From positions 4,216,001 to 4,280,000 of the forward strand of contig NZ_CP038026.1 of the NCBI RefSeq assembly GCF_004421005.1: a DNA stretch of 64,000 bases. The letters are read 5' to 3'. The notes under the pieces are model-generated. The model was not told where the DNA came from, made no database searches, and worked only from the letters and a program-made list of their open reading frames with translations. The first letter of the stretch is position 1; the number at the start of each line of letters is the position of its first letter. A program made the position numbers and the translations under genes. Positions 7,355-14,498 of the stretch are shown here, in pieces. Source of the DNA: Pseudoduganella plicata (lineage in GTDB: Bacteria; Pseudomonadota; Gammaproteobacteria; Burkholderiales; Burkholderiaceae_D).

Positions 7355-7720
7355 ATGGCACGTATTGCAGGGGTTAACATCCCAAATCATCAGCACACCG
7401 TGATCGGCCTGACGGCAATCTACGGCGTGGGCCGCCCACGTGCGCAGTTCATCTGCGCCCAAACGGGTGTTCCAACCAACAAGAAGATCAAAGACCTGGA
7501 CGACAGCGAGCTGGAAAAGCTGCGTGACGAAATCGGCAAGTTCGTAGTGGAAGGCGATCTGCGCCGCGAACTGTCGATGAACATCAAGCGTCTGATGGAT
7601 CTGGGTTGCTACCGCGGTATGCGTCACCGTAAGGGCCTGCCGGTCCGCGGTCAGCGTACCCGCACCAATGCTCGTACCCGCAAAGGTCCGCGCAAAGCCG
7701 CACAATCGCTGAAGAAATAA
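7355..7720 (+). CDS. rpsM: 30S ribosomal protein S13 (uS13)
   Basis: S13 is 121 aa. It starts MARIAGVNIPNHQHTVIGL and contains the helix-hairpin region and the signature LMDLGCYRGMRHRKGLPVRG followed by RTRTNARTRKGPRKA. It sits in the 30S head and contacts P-site tRNA and the 50S B1 bridges. It opens the alpha operon here, 18 bp after rpmJ, so it may be cotranscribed with the spc genes. Confidence 0.98.
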   Translation: MARIAGVNIPNHQHTVIGLTAIYGVGRPRAQFICAQTGVPTNKKIKDLDDSELEKLRDEIGKFVVEGDLRRELSMNIKRLMDLGCYRGMRHRKGLPVRGQRTRTNARTRKGPRKAAQSLKK

Positions 7721-7734
7721 TCTAGGGAACAACT

Positions 7735-8139
7735 ATGGCTAAGCAACAAAGCAGCGCAGCAGCAGCGCGCGTTCGTAAGAAAGTCAAAAAGAACGTCGCT
7801 GAAGGCATCGCACACGTTCACGCTTCCTTCAACAACACGATCATCACGATCACCGACCGTCAGGGCAACGCTCTGTCGTGGGCAACTTCGGGCGGCGCCG
7901 GCTTCAAGGGCTCCCGTAAGTCGACCCCGTTCGCAGCGCAGGTTGCTGCCGAAGCGGCTGGTAAAGTTGCACAGGAATGCGGCGTGAAGAACCTGGAAGT
8001 GCGTATCAAGGGCCCAGGTCCTGGTCGCGAATCCGCTGTTCGCGCACTGAACAACCTGGGTATCAAGATCACCGAAATCCAGGACGTGACGCCAGTGCCG
8101 CACAACGGCTGCCGTCCTCCAAAGCGTCGCCGTATCTAA
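7735..8139 (+). CDS. rpsK: 30S ribosomal protein S11 (uS11)
   Basis: S11 is 134 aa. Motifs are GIAHVHASFNNTIITITDRQ, GFKGSRKSTPFAAQVAAE and RALNNLGIKITEIQDVTPVP, ending in PHNGCRPPKRRRI. It forms part of the platform of the 30S subunit at the E site. It lies 14 bp after rpsM. A 256-bp gene-free spacer then separates it from rpsD, unlike the compact spacing of the preceding genes. Confidence 0.98.
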   Translation: MAKQQSSAAAARVRKKVKKNVAEGIAHVHASFNNTIITITDRQGNALSWATSGGAGFKGSRKSTPFAAQVAAEAAGKVAQECGVKNLEVRIKGPGPGRESAVRALNNLGIKITEIQDVTPVPHNGCRPPKRRRI

Positions 8140-8182
8140 GCCCAGGCTTACTTACCGTCGTTTTTCGGCATCAGCAAGACTA

Positions 8183-8299
8183 TGGCCGGTCCGGTGTGGA
8201 TCGGCCACCGTCGCCCTGAAGTAAAAATCGCTGGAACAGTAGATCGGAAACGGTTATACTGTCCGGCTATTTTTGCCTGTTCGCTTTCTGGCGACGGGC
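8183..8299 (+). promoter_or_regulatory. structured spacer upstream of rpsD: three hairpins and a promoter-like element
   Basis: Three hairpins are visible. (1) TGGCCG 8183-8188 / CGGCCA 8202-8207. (2) CTGG-A-ACAGTA 8231-8241 / TACTGTCCGG 8257-8266, 10 bp with one bulged A. (3) GCCTGT-T-CGC 8275-8284 / GCGACGGGC 8291-8299, 9 bp with one bulge and a G-U pair. TATACT at 8255-8260 is a 5/6 match to a -10 box, with a poor -35 (TGGAAC, 8232-8237, 17-bp spacer). Hairpin 2 and this promoter cannot both act on the same transcript. The region may be an S4-responsive leader; that is inference. Confidence 0.4.
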
Positions 8300-8395
8300 A
8301 TGTTGAGCCACCGTCTGGCGAATTAGAGGGTCAGACTAGCGCCTGATTGCACCCGATGCGATCTGGGGCGTCATTTATCATTTAAGGAAAATACC

Positions 8396-9019
8396 GTGGC
8401 ACGTTATATCGGACCAAAAGCAAAACTCTCCCGCCGTGAAGGCACCGACCTGTTCCTGAAGAGCGCACGTCGTTCGCTCGATTCCAAGTGCAAACTGGAC
8501 GTCAAGCCAGGCCAGCATGGCGTCAAGTCGGGTGCCCGCACCTCCGACTACGGCAACCAGCTGCGCGAAAAGCAGAAGGTCAAGCGTATGTACGGCATCC
8601 TGGAACGTCAGTTCCGCCGCTACTTCGCCGAAGCCGACCGTCGCAAGGGCAACACCGGCGAAACGCTGCTGTCCCTGCTGGAAACCCGTCTGGACAACGT
8701 TGCCTACCGTATGGGCTTCGGCTCGACGCGCGCTGAAGCACGTCAGCTGGTATCGCACAAAGCGTTCACCGTCAACGGTAACGTCGTGAACATCGCTTCC
8801 TACGCAGTCAAGATCGGCGACGTCATCGCCGTGCGCGAGAAGGCCAAGAAGCAGACCCGTATCGTTGAAGCCCTGTCGCTGGCCGAACAAGTCGGCATGC
8901 CGGCATGGGTCTCCGTGGATTCCAAGAAAATGGAAGGCACGTTCAAGTCCCTGCCAGAGCGTAGCGAAATCGCCAACGACGTCAACGAATCGCTGATCGT
9001 CGAACTGTACTCGCGTTAA
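8396..9019 (+). CDS. rpsD: 30S ribosomal protein S4 (uS4)
   Basis: S4 is 207 aa, the normal length. It starts at GTG 8396, eight bases after AAGGAA. It contains RYIGPKAKLSRREGTDLFL and the S4 RNA-binding domain at about residues 95-160 (LDNVAYRMGFGSTRAEARQL, then VSHKAFTVNG). It nucleates 30S assembly. In E. coli S4 also represses the alpha operon. Here it stands apart, with a 256-bp spacer before it and a terminator after it, which suggests separate regulation. Confidence 0.98.
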   Translation: MARYIGPKAKLSRREGTDLFLKSARRSLDSKCKLDVKPGQHGVKSGARTSDYGNQLREKQKVKRMYGILERQFRRYFAEADRRKGNTGETLLSLLETRLDNVAYRMGFGSTRAEARQLVSHKAFTVNGNVVNIASYAVKIGDVIAVREKAKKQTRIVEALSLAEQVGMPAWVSVDSKKMEGTFKSLPERSEIANDVNESLIVELYSR

Positions 9020-9040
9020 TCGCCGTACACCGTAATACCC

Positions 9041-9066
9041 CGCCCACTGCTTGCAGTGGGCGTTTT
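9041..9066 (+). terminator. intrinsic terminator-like hairpin between rpsD and rpoA
   Basis: CGCCCACTGC (9041-9050) and GCAGTGGGCG (9053-9062) are exact complements, giving a 9-bp stem with a CTTG tetraloop or 10 bp around TT. TTTT follows at 9063-9066. The short U tract suggests partial termination. Its place inside the alpha operon is unusual and would reduce rpoA readthrough. Confidence 0.65.
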
Positions 9067-9125
9067 CACTAATGCCATCAGCCTTATCGGTGTAACGAGC
9101 CGAGGGTAATGAAAAGGACATTTCA

Positions 9126-10103
9126 ATGCAAAACAGTTTGTTGAAGCCACGTATCATCGACGTCGAAGCCCTGGGCGCCGGTCACGCTAAAGTCGTGATG
9201 GAGCCGTTTGAACGCGGCTATGGCCACACGCTGGGCAATGCCCTGCGCCGCGTGCTGCTCTCGTCGATGATCGGCTACGCGCCGACGGAAGTCACCATCG
9301 CCGGTGTCGTGCACGAGTACTCGTCGCTGGACGGTGTGCAGGAAGACGTCGTCGACCTGCTGCTGAACCTGAAGGGCGTGGTCTTCAAAGTCCACAACCG
9401 CGATTCCGTCACGCTGACCCTGAAGAAGGAAGGCGAAGGCGCCGTGCTGGCATCGGATATCGACCTGCCGCACGACGTCGAACTGATCAACCCGGATCAC
9501 GTGATCGCTCACCTGACCGCCGGTGGCAAGCTGGACATGCAGATCAAGGTCGAAAAAGGCCGTGGTTACGTGCCTGGTAACGTCCGTCGCCTGTCGGAAG
9601 ACACGAACAAGACGATCGGTCGCATCATCCTGGACGCGTCGTTCTCGCCAGTGCGCCGCGTTTCGTACTCCGTGGAATCGGCTCGTGTGGAACAGCGTAC
9701 CGACCTGGACAAGCTGATCATCAACATCGAAACGAACGGCGTCATCACGCCGGAAGAAGCGATCCGCCAGTCCGCACGCGTGCTGGTTGACCAGCTGAAC
9801 GTGTTCGCTGCGCTGGAAGGCACGGAAGCGGCCGCCGAAGCACCGTCGCGTGCTCCGCTGGTCGATCCGATCCTGCTGCGTCCGGTCGACGACCTGGAAC
9901 TGACGGTCCGTTCCGCGAACTGCCTGAAAGCCGAAAACATTTACTACATCGGCGATCTGATCCAGCGTTCGGAAAACGAGCTGCTGAAGACCCCGAACCT
10001 GGGTCGCAAGTCGCTGAACGAGATCAAGGAAGTGCTGGCATCGCGCGGCCTGACCCTCGGCATGAAGCTGGAAAACTGGCCGCCTGCCGGTCTGGAAAAG
10101 TAA
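9126..10103 (+). CDS. rpoA: DNA-directed RNA polymerase subunit alpha
   Basis: RpoA is 325 aa. The N-terminal dimerisation domain contains EPFERGYGHTLGNALRRVLL and SSMIGYAPTEVTIAGVVHEY. The C-terminal domain (about residues 245-325) shows DDLELTVRSANCLKAENIYY and TPNLGRKSLNEIKEVLASRG, which bind UP elements and activators. AAAAGGACATTTCA precedes the ATG. It is separated from rplQ by 276 bp, much more than usual. Confidence 0.98.
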   Translation: MQNSLLKPRIIDVEALGAGHAKVVMEPFERGYGHTLGNALRRVLLSSMIGYAPTEVTIAGVVHEYSSLDGVQEDVVDLLLNLKGVVFKVHNRDSVTLTLKKEGEGAVLASDIDLPHDVELINPDHVIAHLTAGGKLDMQIKVEKGRGYVPGNVRRLSEDTNKTIGRIILDASFSPVRRVSYSVESARVEQRTDLDKLIINIETNGVITPEEAIRQSARVLVDQLNVFAALEGTEAAAEAPSRAPLVDPILLRPVDDLELTVRSANCLKAENIYYIGDLIQRSENELLKTPNLGRKSLNEIKEVLASRGLTLGMKLENWPPAGLEK

Positions 10104-10146
10104 TTGCAATTGGGACCTCGATAAACCTACTGCGCGGGCCCATTTC

Positions 10147-10196
10147 CGACCTGCGATGCTCCGCTGCGGCGGATTGACCGTACTAAAGTAAGGTCG
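10147..10196 (+). promoter_or_regulatory. three-way-junction-like RNA fold in the rpoA-rplQ spacer
   Basis: CGACCT (10147-10152) pairs with AGGTCG (10191-10196). Inside it, TCCGC (10160-10164) pairs with GCGGA (10169-10173) around a TGCG loop, and TACT (10181-10184) pairs with AGTA (10187-10190). Together they could form a small three-helix fold about 185 nt upstream of rplQ. It may be a leader element or part of the rpoA 3' region. No known motif was recognised. Confidence 0.35.
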
Positions 10197-10266
10197 CGCT
10201 TCTTAGTCGGAACTGAGCCCTGCTCGCTACGTTTCTCGAGGCCCTTTGGCGCTAGTAGCTGTACCG

Positions 10267-10295
10267 TTGAGGCATGTCGCCGCAGCGTTTAATTT
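10267..10295 (+). promoter_or_regulatory. possible promoter for rplQ
   Basis: TTGAGG (10267-10272), a 17-bp spacer and TAATTT (10290-10295) match sigma70 consensus at 4/6 and 3/6. It would give a leader of about 78 nt for rplQ. A separate promoter would make sense given the 276-bp gap after rpoA, but this is weak sequence evidence. Confidence 0.25.
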
Positions 10296-10379
10296 ACTAA
10301 CCGACCCGCGCCTGGGCGATTTCAACCTCACCCTGGCGATCGAAGAGTTCGGATATAAACATCATTGAAAGGAAGTACC

Positions 10380-10775
10380 ATGCGTCACCGTCACGGCCTC
10401 CGTAAACTGAACCGTACCTCGTCCCACCGTCTGGCAATGCTGCGCAACATGACCGTTTCGCTGCTGCGTCACGAAGCGATCAAGACCACCGTGCCAAAGG
10501 CAAAAGAACTGCGCCGCGTGATCGAGCCGATCCTGACCCTGGGCAAGACCGACACCCTGGCAAACAAGCGCCTGGCGTTTGCTCGCCTGCGCGATCGTGA
10601 AATGGTTCAGAAACTGTTCGCTGAACTGGGCCCGCGCTACGCTAACCGCAACGGCGGCTACCTGCGCATCCTGAAGATGGGTTTCCGTGTTGGCGACAAC
10701 GCTCCAATGGCTTACGTCGAGCTGCTGGACCGTCCGGAACCAACCGAAGTCGAAGCTGCACCGACCGCTGAGTAA
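10380..10775 (+). CDS. rplQ: 50S ribosomal protein L17 (bL17)
   Basis: L17 is 131 aa. It starts MRHRHGLRKLNRTSSHRLAM and contains LRHEAIKTTVPKAKELRRVI and RLRDREMVQKLFAELGPRYA. An upstream in-frame ATG at 10365 is rejected because AAAGGAA (10368-10374) gives correct spacing to 10380 and the family begins MRHR. It is a 50S protein near the tunnel exit and the last gene of the alpha operon, closed by a strong terminator. Confidence 0.97.
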   Translation: MRHRHGLRKLNRTSSHRLAMLRNMTVSLLRHEAIKTTVPKAKELRRVIEPILTLGKTDTLANKRLAFARLRDREMVQKLFAELGPRYANRNGGYLRILKMGFRVGDNAPMAYVELLDRPEPTEVEAAPTAE

Positions 10776-10792
10776 TTCATCAGCGTTCACTG

Positions 10793-10818
10793 AAAAAGCC
10801 GGGTCCGCCCGGCTTTTT
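10793..10818 (+). terminator. intrinsic terminator after rplQ
   Basis: AAAAAGCCGGG (10793-10803), loop TCCG, then CCCGGCTTTTT (10808-10818). The GC stem is 6 bp, extended by A-U pairs, with a 5-T tail. It closes the ribosomal cluster. Confidence 0.9.
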
Positions 10819-10918
10819 CTATGGGCAGATGGTTTGTGCGACACTTTCGCGACAGACGCCGGCCGCCCCGACCGCCTATATTGGCGGCGGTGAACGCCTC
10901 CCGCGCCGTCGCGGCTGT

Positions 10919-10950
10919 TGCCTCAAAACAGGGGACTGTCCCGGGTTTTT
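10919..10950. repeat. dispersed palindromic repeat, copy 1 (upstream of dsbD)
   Basis: The 31 bases at 10919-10949 are the exact reverse complement of 22035-22065. The centre GGGACTGTCCC is self-complementary. It belongs to a family with core GGGACAG/CTGTCCC found at five loci in this window. It lies 43 bp before the dsbD start. Confidence 0.75.
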
Positions 10951-10992
10951 GGCGTACCATGCTGGCGAATTGTCTTTTTGCAGAGTGATCAA

Positions 10993-12843
10993 ATGTCCTT
11001 CCTGCTGCGCCTGTGTGCCATCTTCTTGCCGAAAAACTGGGGACAGGCTCCATTTTTCGGTCAACTTCTCAAAGCGCTGATGTGTCTGGCAGTGCTGCTC
11101 GCCGCGCCCGCTCAAGCCGACGAAGCGTTCCTCGATCCGACGGTTGCGTTCCAGATGTCGGCACGCATGGCCGACGCGAAAACCGTCGAAGTGACGTGGA
11201 AGATCGCCGAGGGGTATTACATGTACCGCGAGCGCTTCGCGGTCAAGGCGCAGGGTGCGGCCACGGGTGCCCCCCTGATCCCGCCCGGCAAGGTGAAGTT
11301 CGACGAAACGTTCGCTAAAGAGGTCGAAACCTACCGCCACAGCGTCGTCATCCGCGTGCCGGTCGAGGCCAGCGGCCCGTTTACCCTGACCGCCACGGGA
11401 CAGGGCTGTTCCGACAAGGGGCTGTGCTATTCGCCGCAGGACGCGACCGTCAGGATTGGCGGCATGCCGGGCGACGTCGGCGTCGCCGCCAACGCCGCAC
11501 CGGCGGCATCGCCGTTCAGCCTGCAGATGAGCCCTTCAACGTCCAGCGGCCCCGCCAGCGCTCCCGCGGACGTGGCACCTCCCCAAAGCGAACTGGGCCG
11601 CATTGACAGCGCGCTGCAGGGCGGCCGCATGATCGTCATCGTACCGCTGTTCCTGCTGCTGGGCCTGGGGCTGTCGTTCACGCCTTGCGTCCTGCCGATG
11701 GTGCCGATCCTGTCGTCGATTATCGTCGGCGAAGGCAGCGCGACGACGCGCAGGCGGGGCGTCATCCTGTCCGGCAGCTATGCGCTCGGCATGGCGATCG
11801 TCTACACGGCGCTGGGCGTCGCCGCCGGCCTGATCGGCGAGGGCCTGGCGGCCGCACTGCAGAATCCGTGGGTGCTTGGCGCGTTCGGACTGGCGATGGC
11901 GGCCATGGCGCTGTCGATGTTCGGCGTGTACGAACTGCAGCTGCCGTCCAGCCTGCAAAGCCGCCTCGCGGCAGCGTCAGGGCGCCAGTCGGCCGGCAAG
12001 CTGGCGGGCGTGTTTGCGATGGGCGCGATCTCCGCGCTGATCGTCGGCCCGTGCGTGGCAGCGCCGCTGGCCGGCGCGCTCGTCTACATCAGCCAGACGC
12101 GCAATGTCCTGGTCGGCGGCAGCGCGCTGTTTGCCATGGCGGTCGGCATGAGCGTGCCGCTGATGCTGGTCGGGCTCTCCGCCGGTTCATTGCTGCCGCG
12201 TGCCGGCGCATGGATGGACGCCGTCAAACGGTTCTTCGGCGTGTTATTGCTGGCCATGGCGTGGTGGCTTGTGTCGCCGGTATTGCCGGGCGTCGTGCAA
12301 ATGTCGGGCTGGGCCGTGCTGGGGATCGGCTACGGCACTTATCTGTTCAGGCAGAAATATGGCTGGGTGGCAAAAGGGATCGCCATGGTGTCACTTGCCT
12401 TCGGTATTGTCCAGATGATCGGCGTGGCCACTGGCAGCCGCGATCCGCTGGCACCGCTGGCCCATTTGACCGGCAATGCGCCGGCCCCGGTACATTTCAA
12501 ACGCATCGCCAACGTCCAGGAGCTGGACAGCATTCTCGCCAATACCGGCGGCAAGACGGTAATGCTCGACTTTTATGCCGACTGGTGCGTCGCCTGCAAG
12601 GAAATGGAGAAGCTGACATTCATCGATCCTGCTGTACAGGAGAAACTGGCCAATACGATCCTGTTGCAGGCCGATGTCACGGCGAATAACGCGGCGGATA
12701 AAGAACTGCTGAAGCGATTCAAACTGTTCGGCCCGCCTGGGATTATATTGTTCGACCCGAACGGCCGGGAAATTCCCGATTCCCGTGTGGTCGGTTTCCA
12801 GAACTCGACAAAGTTCCTCGCATCGTTGCAGAAGCTGGACTAG
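10993..12843 (+). CDS. dsbD: thiol:disulfide interchange protein DsbD
   Basis: DsbD is 616 aa. It carries electrons from cytoplasmic thioredoxin across the inner membrane to periplasmic DsbC/DsbG and CcmG-type partners. All three modules and cysteine pairs are visible: the N-terminal immunoglobulin-like domain (C139 and C145, GQGCSDKGLCYSPQ), the eight-helix core (C232 in FTPCVLPMVPIL, C354 in VGPCVAAP) and the C-terminal thioredoxin domain (C532-X2-C535, DWCVACKEME). The start is uncertain. ATG 10993 places residues 13-24 inside a dispersed repeat copy (11029-11060). ATG 11080 gives a short signal without an N-terminal basic residue. The signal peptide ends LLAAPAQA. It is followed by a terminator. 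Confidence 0.95.
   Translation: MSFLLRLCAIFLPKNWGQAPFFGQLLKALMCLAVLLAAPAQADEAFLDPTVAFQMSARMADAKTVEVTWKIAEGYYMYRERFAVKAQGAATGAPLIPPGKVKFDETFAKEVETYRHSVVIRVPVEASGPFTLTATGQGCSDKGLCYSPQDATVRIGGMPGDVGVAANAAPAASPFSLQMSPSTSSGPASAPADVAPPQSELGRIDSALQGGRMIVIVPLFLLLGLGLSFTPCVLPMVPILSSIIVGEGSATTRRRGVILSGSYALGMAIVYTALGVAAGLIGEGLAAALQNPWVLGAFGLAMAAMALSMFGVYELQLPSSLQSRLAAASGRQSAGKLAGVFAMGAISALIVGPCVAAPLAGALVYISQTRNVLVGGSALFAMAVGMSVPLMLVGLSAGSLLPRAGAWMDAVKRFFGVLLLAMAWWLVSPVLPGVVQMSGWAVLGIGYGTYLFRQKYGWVAKGIAMVSLAFGIVQMIGVATGSRDPLAPLAHLTGNAPAPVHFKRIANVQELDSILANTGGKTVMLDFYADWCVACKEMEKLTFIDPAVQEKLANTILLQADVTANNAADKELLKRFKLFGPPGIILFDPNGREIPDSRVVGFQNSTKFLASLQKLD
11029..11060. repeat. dispersed palindromic repeat, copy 2, inside the dsbD signal-peptide region
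   Basis: Arms CCGAAAAA (11029-11036) and TTTTTCGG (11053-11060) are exact complements around a core containing GGGGACAGGCTCC. The core shares GACAGGCTCC with the copy at 33989. It reads in frame in dsbD as PKNWGQAPFFG, a stretch that is not signal-peptide-like. Confidence 0.7.
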
Positions 12844-12921
12844 CGCGGGCGGGACGGGCACGGCGCCTTCGCCGAGTACCCGACCGCCATGCCGGTCGCC
12901 GTCGCGAAAGCTGACGGCACC

Positions 12922-12948
12922 AAAAGCGCCGTGACCGGCGCTTTTTTT
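12922..12948 (+). terminator. intrinsic terminator between dsbD and the convergent Spy-like gene
   Basis: AAAAGCGCC (12922-12930), loop GTGACC, then GGCGCTTTT (12937-12945), followed by T to 12948 (seven Ts from 12942). The upstream A4 also gives a usable U-tract on the minus strand, so it can serve both genes. Confidence 0.9.
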
Positions 12949-13056
12949 GACCGCACCAACACGTCACAGCCAGAATCAGGCGCGATCGAGCCAGACGTTG
13001 GCACGCGTGGCGCAAAAAGGCGGGGCGAGGTTCTGCCCCGGCTACTTCGACATCGA

Positions 13057-13542
13057 TCAGCCTTGCTGTTTCTGCATGTCGCCACGCACACGATCGTGCC
13101 GATGCCGGCCCTGATGCGCGGTCGCCGCGTCGAACGTCTTCTGCTGCTCCGGCGTCAGCACGGCATAAAACGTTTTCAATGCCGCCAGCCGGCTTTCCTG
13201 TTTTGCCAGTCGTTCTTTCTGCAGCTCCAGCATTTTCTCCATTCGTTCCGGTGCCGGCAGATCCTTGAAACCAACACGGTCCGCGCGCCCGACCGGCGTT
13301 TGCGGGTTGATCGCGGCGATATAGGTATTCCATGCCGGTTCCTGGGCCGCCGTCAGTTTCAACGCATCGTGCAGCTTCTGCTGGCGTTGCGCAATATGTT
13401 CGGCGCGCTTGGCGGGATCGAATTTGGTGGCGGCATAGGTGCGGTGATGTGGCGTCGTCGCTTCCTGGGCTTGCGCGGCCATTGCGGAGCTCAGGCCGAT
13501 AACTGTCATGCCGATAATAAGGGATTTGCGCAGGGTGTTCAT
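13057..13542 (-). CDS. Spy/CpxP family periplasmic protein (LTxxQ motif)
   Basis: The protein is 161 aa with a signal peptide (MNTLRKSLIIGMTVIGLSSA, cleavage near AQA-QE). The mature protein is helical and charged. It contains two LTxxQ-type repeats, LTAAQEPAWNTY at about residue 63 and LTPEQQKTFD at about residue 128, the hallmark of Spy/CpxP proteins. Those act as ATP-independent periplasmic chaperones or as inhibitors of the Cpx sensor. It is divergent from a two-component system, as cpxP is from cpxRA, and close to an RND pump, as in BaeR regulons. The C-terminus is His/Arg-rich. The exact role is inferred. Confidence 0.8.
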   Translation of the reverse strand: MNTLRKSLIIGMTVIGLSSAMAAQAQEATTPHHRTYAATKFDPAKRAEHIAQRQQKLHDALKLTAAQEPAWNTYIAAINPQTPVGRADRVGFKDLPAPERMEKMLELQKERLAKQESRLAALKTFYAVLTPEQQKTFDAATAHQGRHRHDRVRGDMQKQQG

Positions 13543-13663
13543 ATTCTGTCCTTCGGAGTTAATGCTGCATTAAAAGATCATGTGCATCTCGATCGATAAC
13601 GCTCTGCACATGAGACTCATCTTGGCAGCCATCTGTTTCGATGAAGTGTCGCGGGTGCCGTTA

Positions 13664-13730
13664 TTTGTATCCGTTTGTTTCCTTTAAGCTTGCGACTTTG
13701 CTGCAATATTCATATACAAGACGATACAAA
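13664..13730. promoter_or_regulatory. candidate operator for the OmpR-type regulator between the Spy-like gene and the two-component operon
   Basis: TTTGTATCCG-TTTGTTTCCT (13664-13683) is a pair of 10-bp direct repeats matching at 8 of 10 positions, the layout used by OmpR-family regulators. An inverted partner lies at 13711-13730: its reverse complement reads TTTGTATCGT-CTTGTATATG. TTTGTATC and GATACAAA are exact 8-bp inverted repeats. The site sits between two divergent genes. Binding by the adjacent regulator is inference. Confidence 0.45.
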
Positions 13731-13772
13731 CAGGCGTTAGGCGCGCGCCACGGAACTGGGGATAATTGAGGG

Positions 13773-14498
13773 ATGGAACCTACATCGAGCATTCTGATCG
13801 TCGACGACGACCGCGATATCCGCACCCTGCTGGCGGACTACCTGGAGACGAACGGCTACCGCACGTTCGGCGCGCAGGACGGTGCCGCCATGTGGAAACT
13901 GTTGGACGAGACCAAGCCCGACCTTATCGTTCTGGACCTGAACCTGCCGGGCGAGGACGGCCTGACGATCTGCCGCAAGCTGCGCGCCCATTCAAACCTG
14001 CCTGTCATCATGCTGACGGCCCGCAGCGAGCCGCTGGACCGCATCCTCGGTCTGGAAATGGGCGCGGACGACTACCTGCCAAAGCCGTTCGAACCGCGTG
14101 AGCTTCTGGCGCGCATCCGCAGCGTCTTGCGTCGCAGCAATACGATGGCGGCAGGCGGGGCCGACAAGGCTGCGCAGATCCGCTTCTCCGGCTGGACGCT
14201 GGATCTGACGGCGCGTCATCTGCTCAATCCGGACGGCACGGTGATCATGCTGTCCGGCGCCGAGTTCCGTCTGCTCAAGGTATTCCTGGAGCACCCGAAC
14301 CGCGTGCTGAACCGCGACCAGCTGCTCAACCTGACGCAGGGGCGCGACGCCGACCCGTTCGACCGTTCCATCGACATCCAGATCAGCCGCCTGCGCCAGA
14401 AGCTGGGCGAGGATGCGCGCGTGCCGCAAATCATCAAGACGGTCCGTAACGGCGGGTACGTGCTGGCCGGCGCCGTCTCGGTGGAGCCCAGAGTGTGA
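13773..14498 (+). CDS. two-component response regulator, OmpR/PhoB family
   Basis: The protein is 241 aa. The receiver domain covers residues 1-120 with the acidic pocket (D11, D12), phosphoacceptor D55 in LIVLDLNLPGEDG, T82 and K104 in YLPKPFEP. The C-terminal winged helix (about 140-235) contains LSGAEFRLLKVFLEHPNRVL and DRSIDIQISRLRQKLGED, then VPQIIKTVRNGGYVLA. Its stop overlaps the sensor kinase start by 4 bp (GTGA), so the pair is coupled. The neighbours suggest it controls the Spy-like gene and the downstream RND pump, like BaeR or CpxR. That role is inferred from context. Confidence 0.93.
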   Translation: MEPTSSILIVDDDRDIRTLLADYLETNGYRTFGAQDGAAMWKLLDETKPDLIVLDLNLPGEDGLTICRKLRAHSNLPVIMLTARSEPLDRILGLEMGADDYLPKPFEPRELLARIRSVLRRSNTMAAGGADKAAQIRFSGWTLDLTARHLLNPDGTVIMLSGAEFRLLKVFLEHPNRVLNRDQLLNLTQGRDADPFDRSIDIQISRLRQKLGEDARVPQIIKTVRNGGYVLAGAVSVEPRV

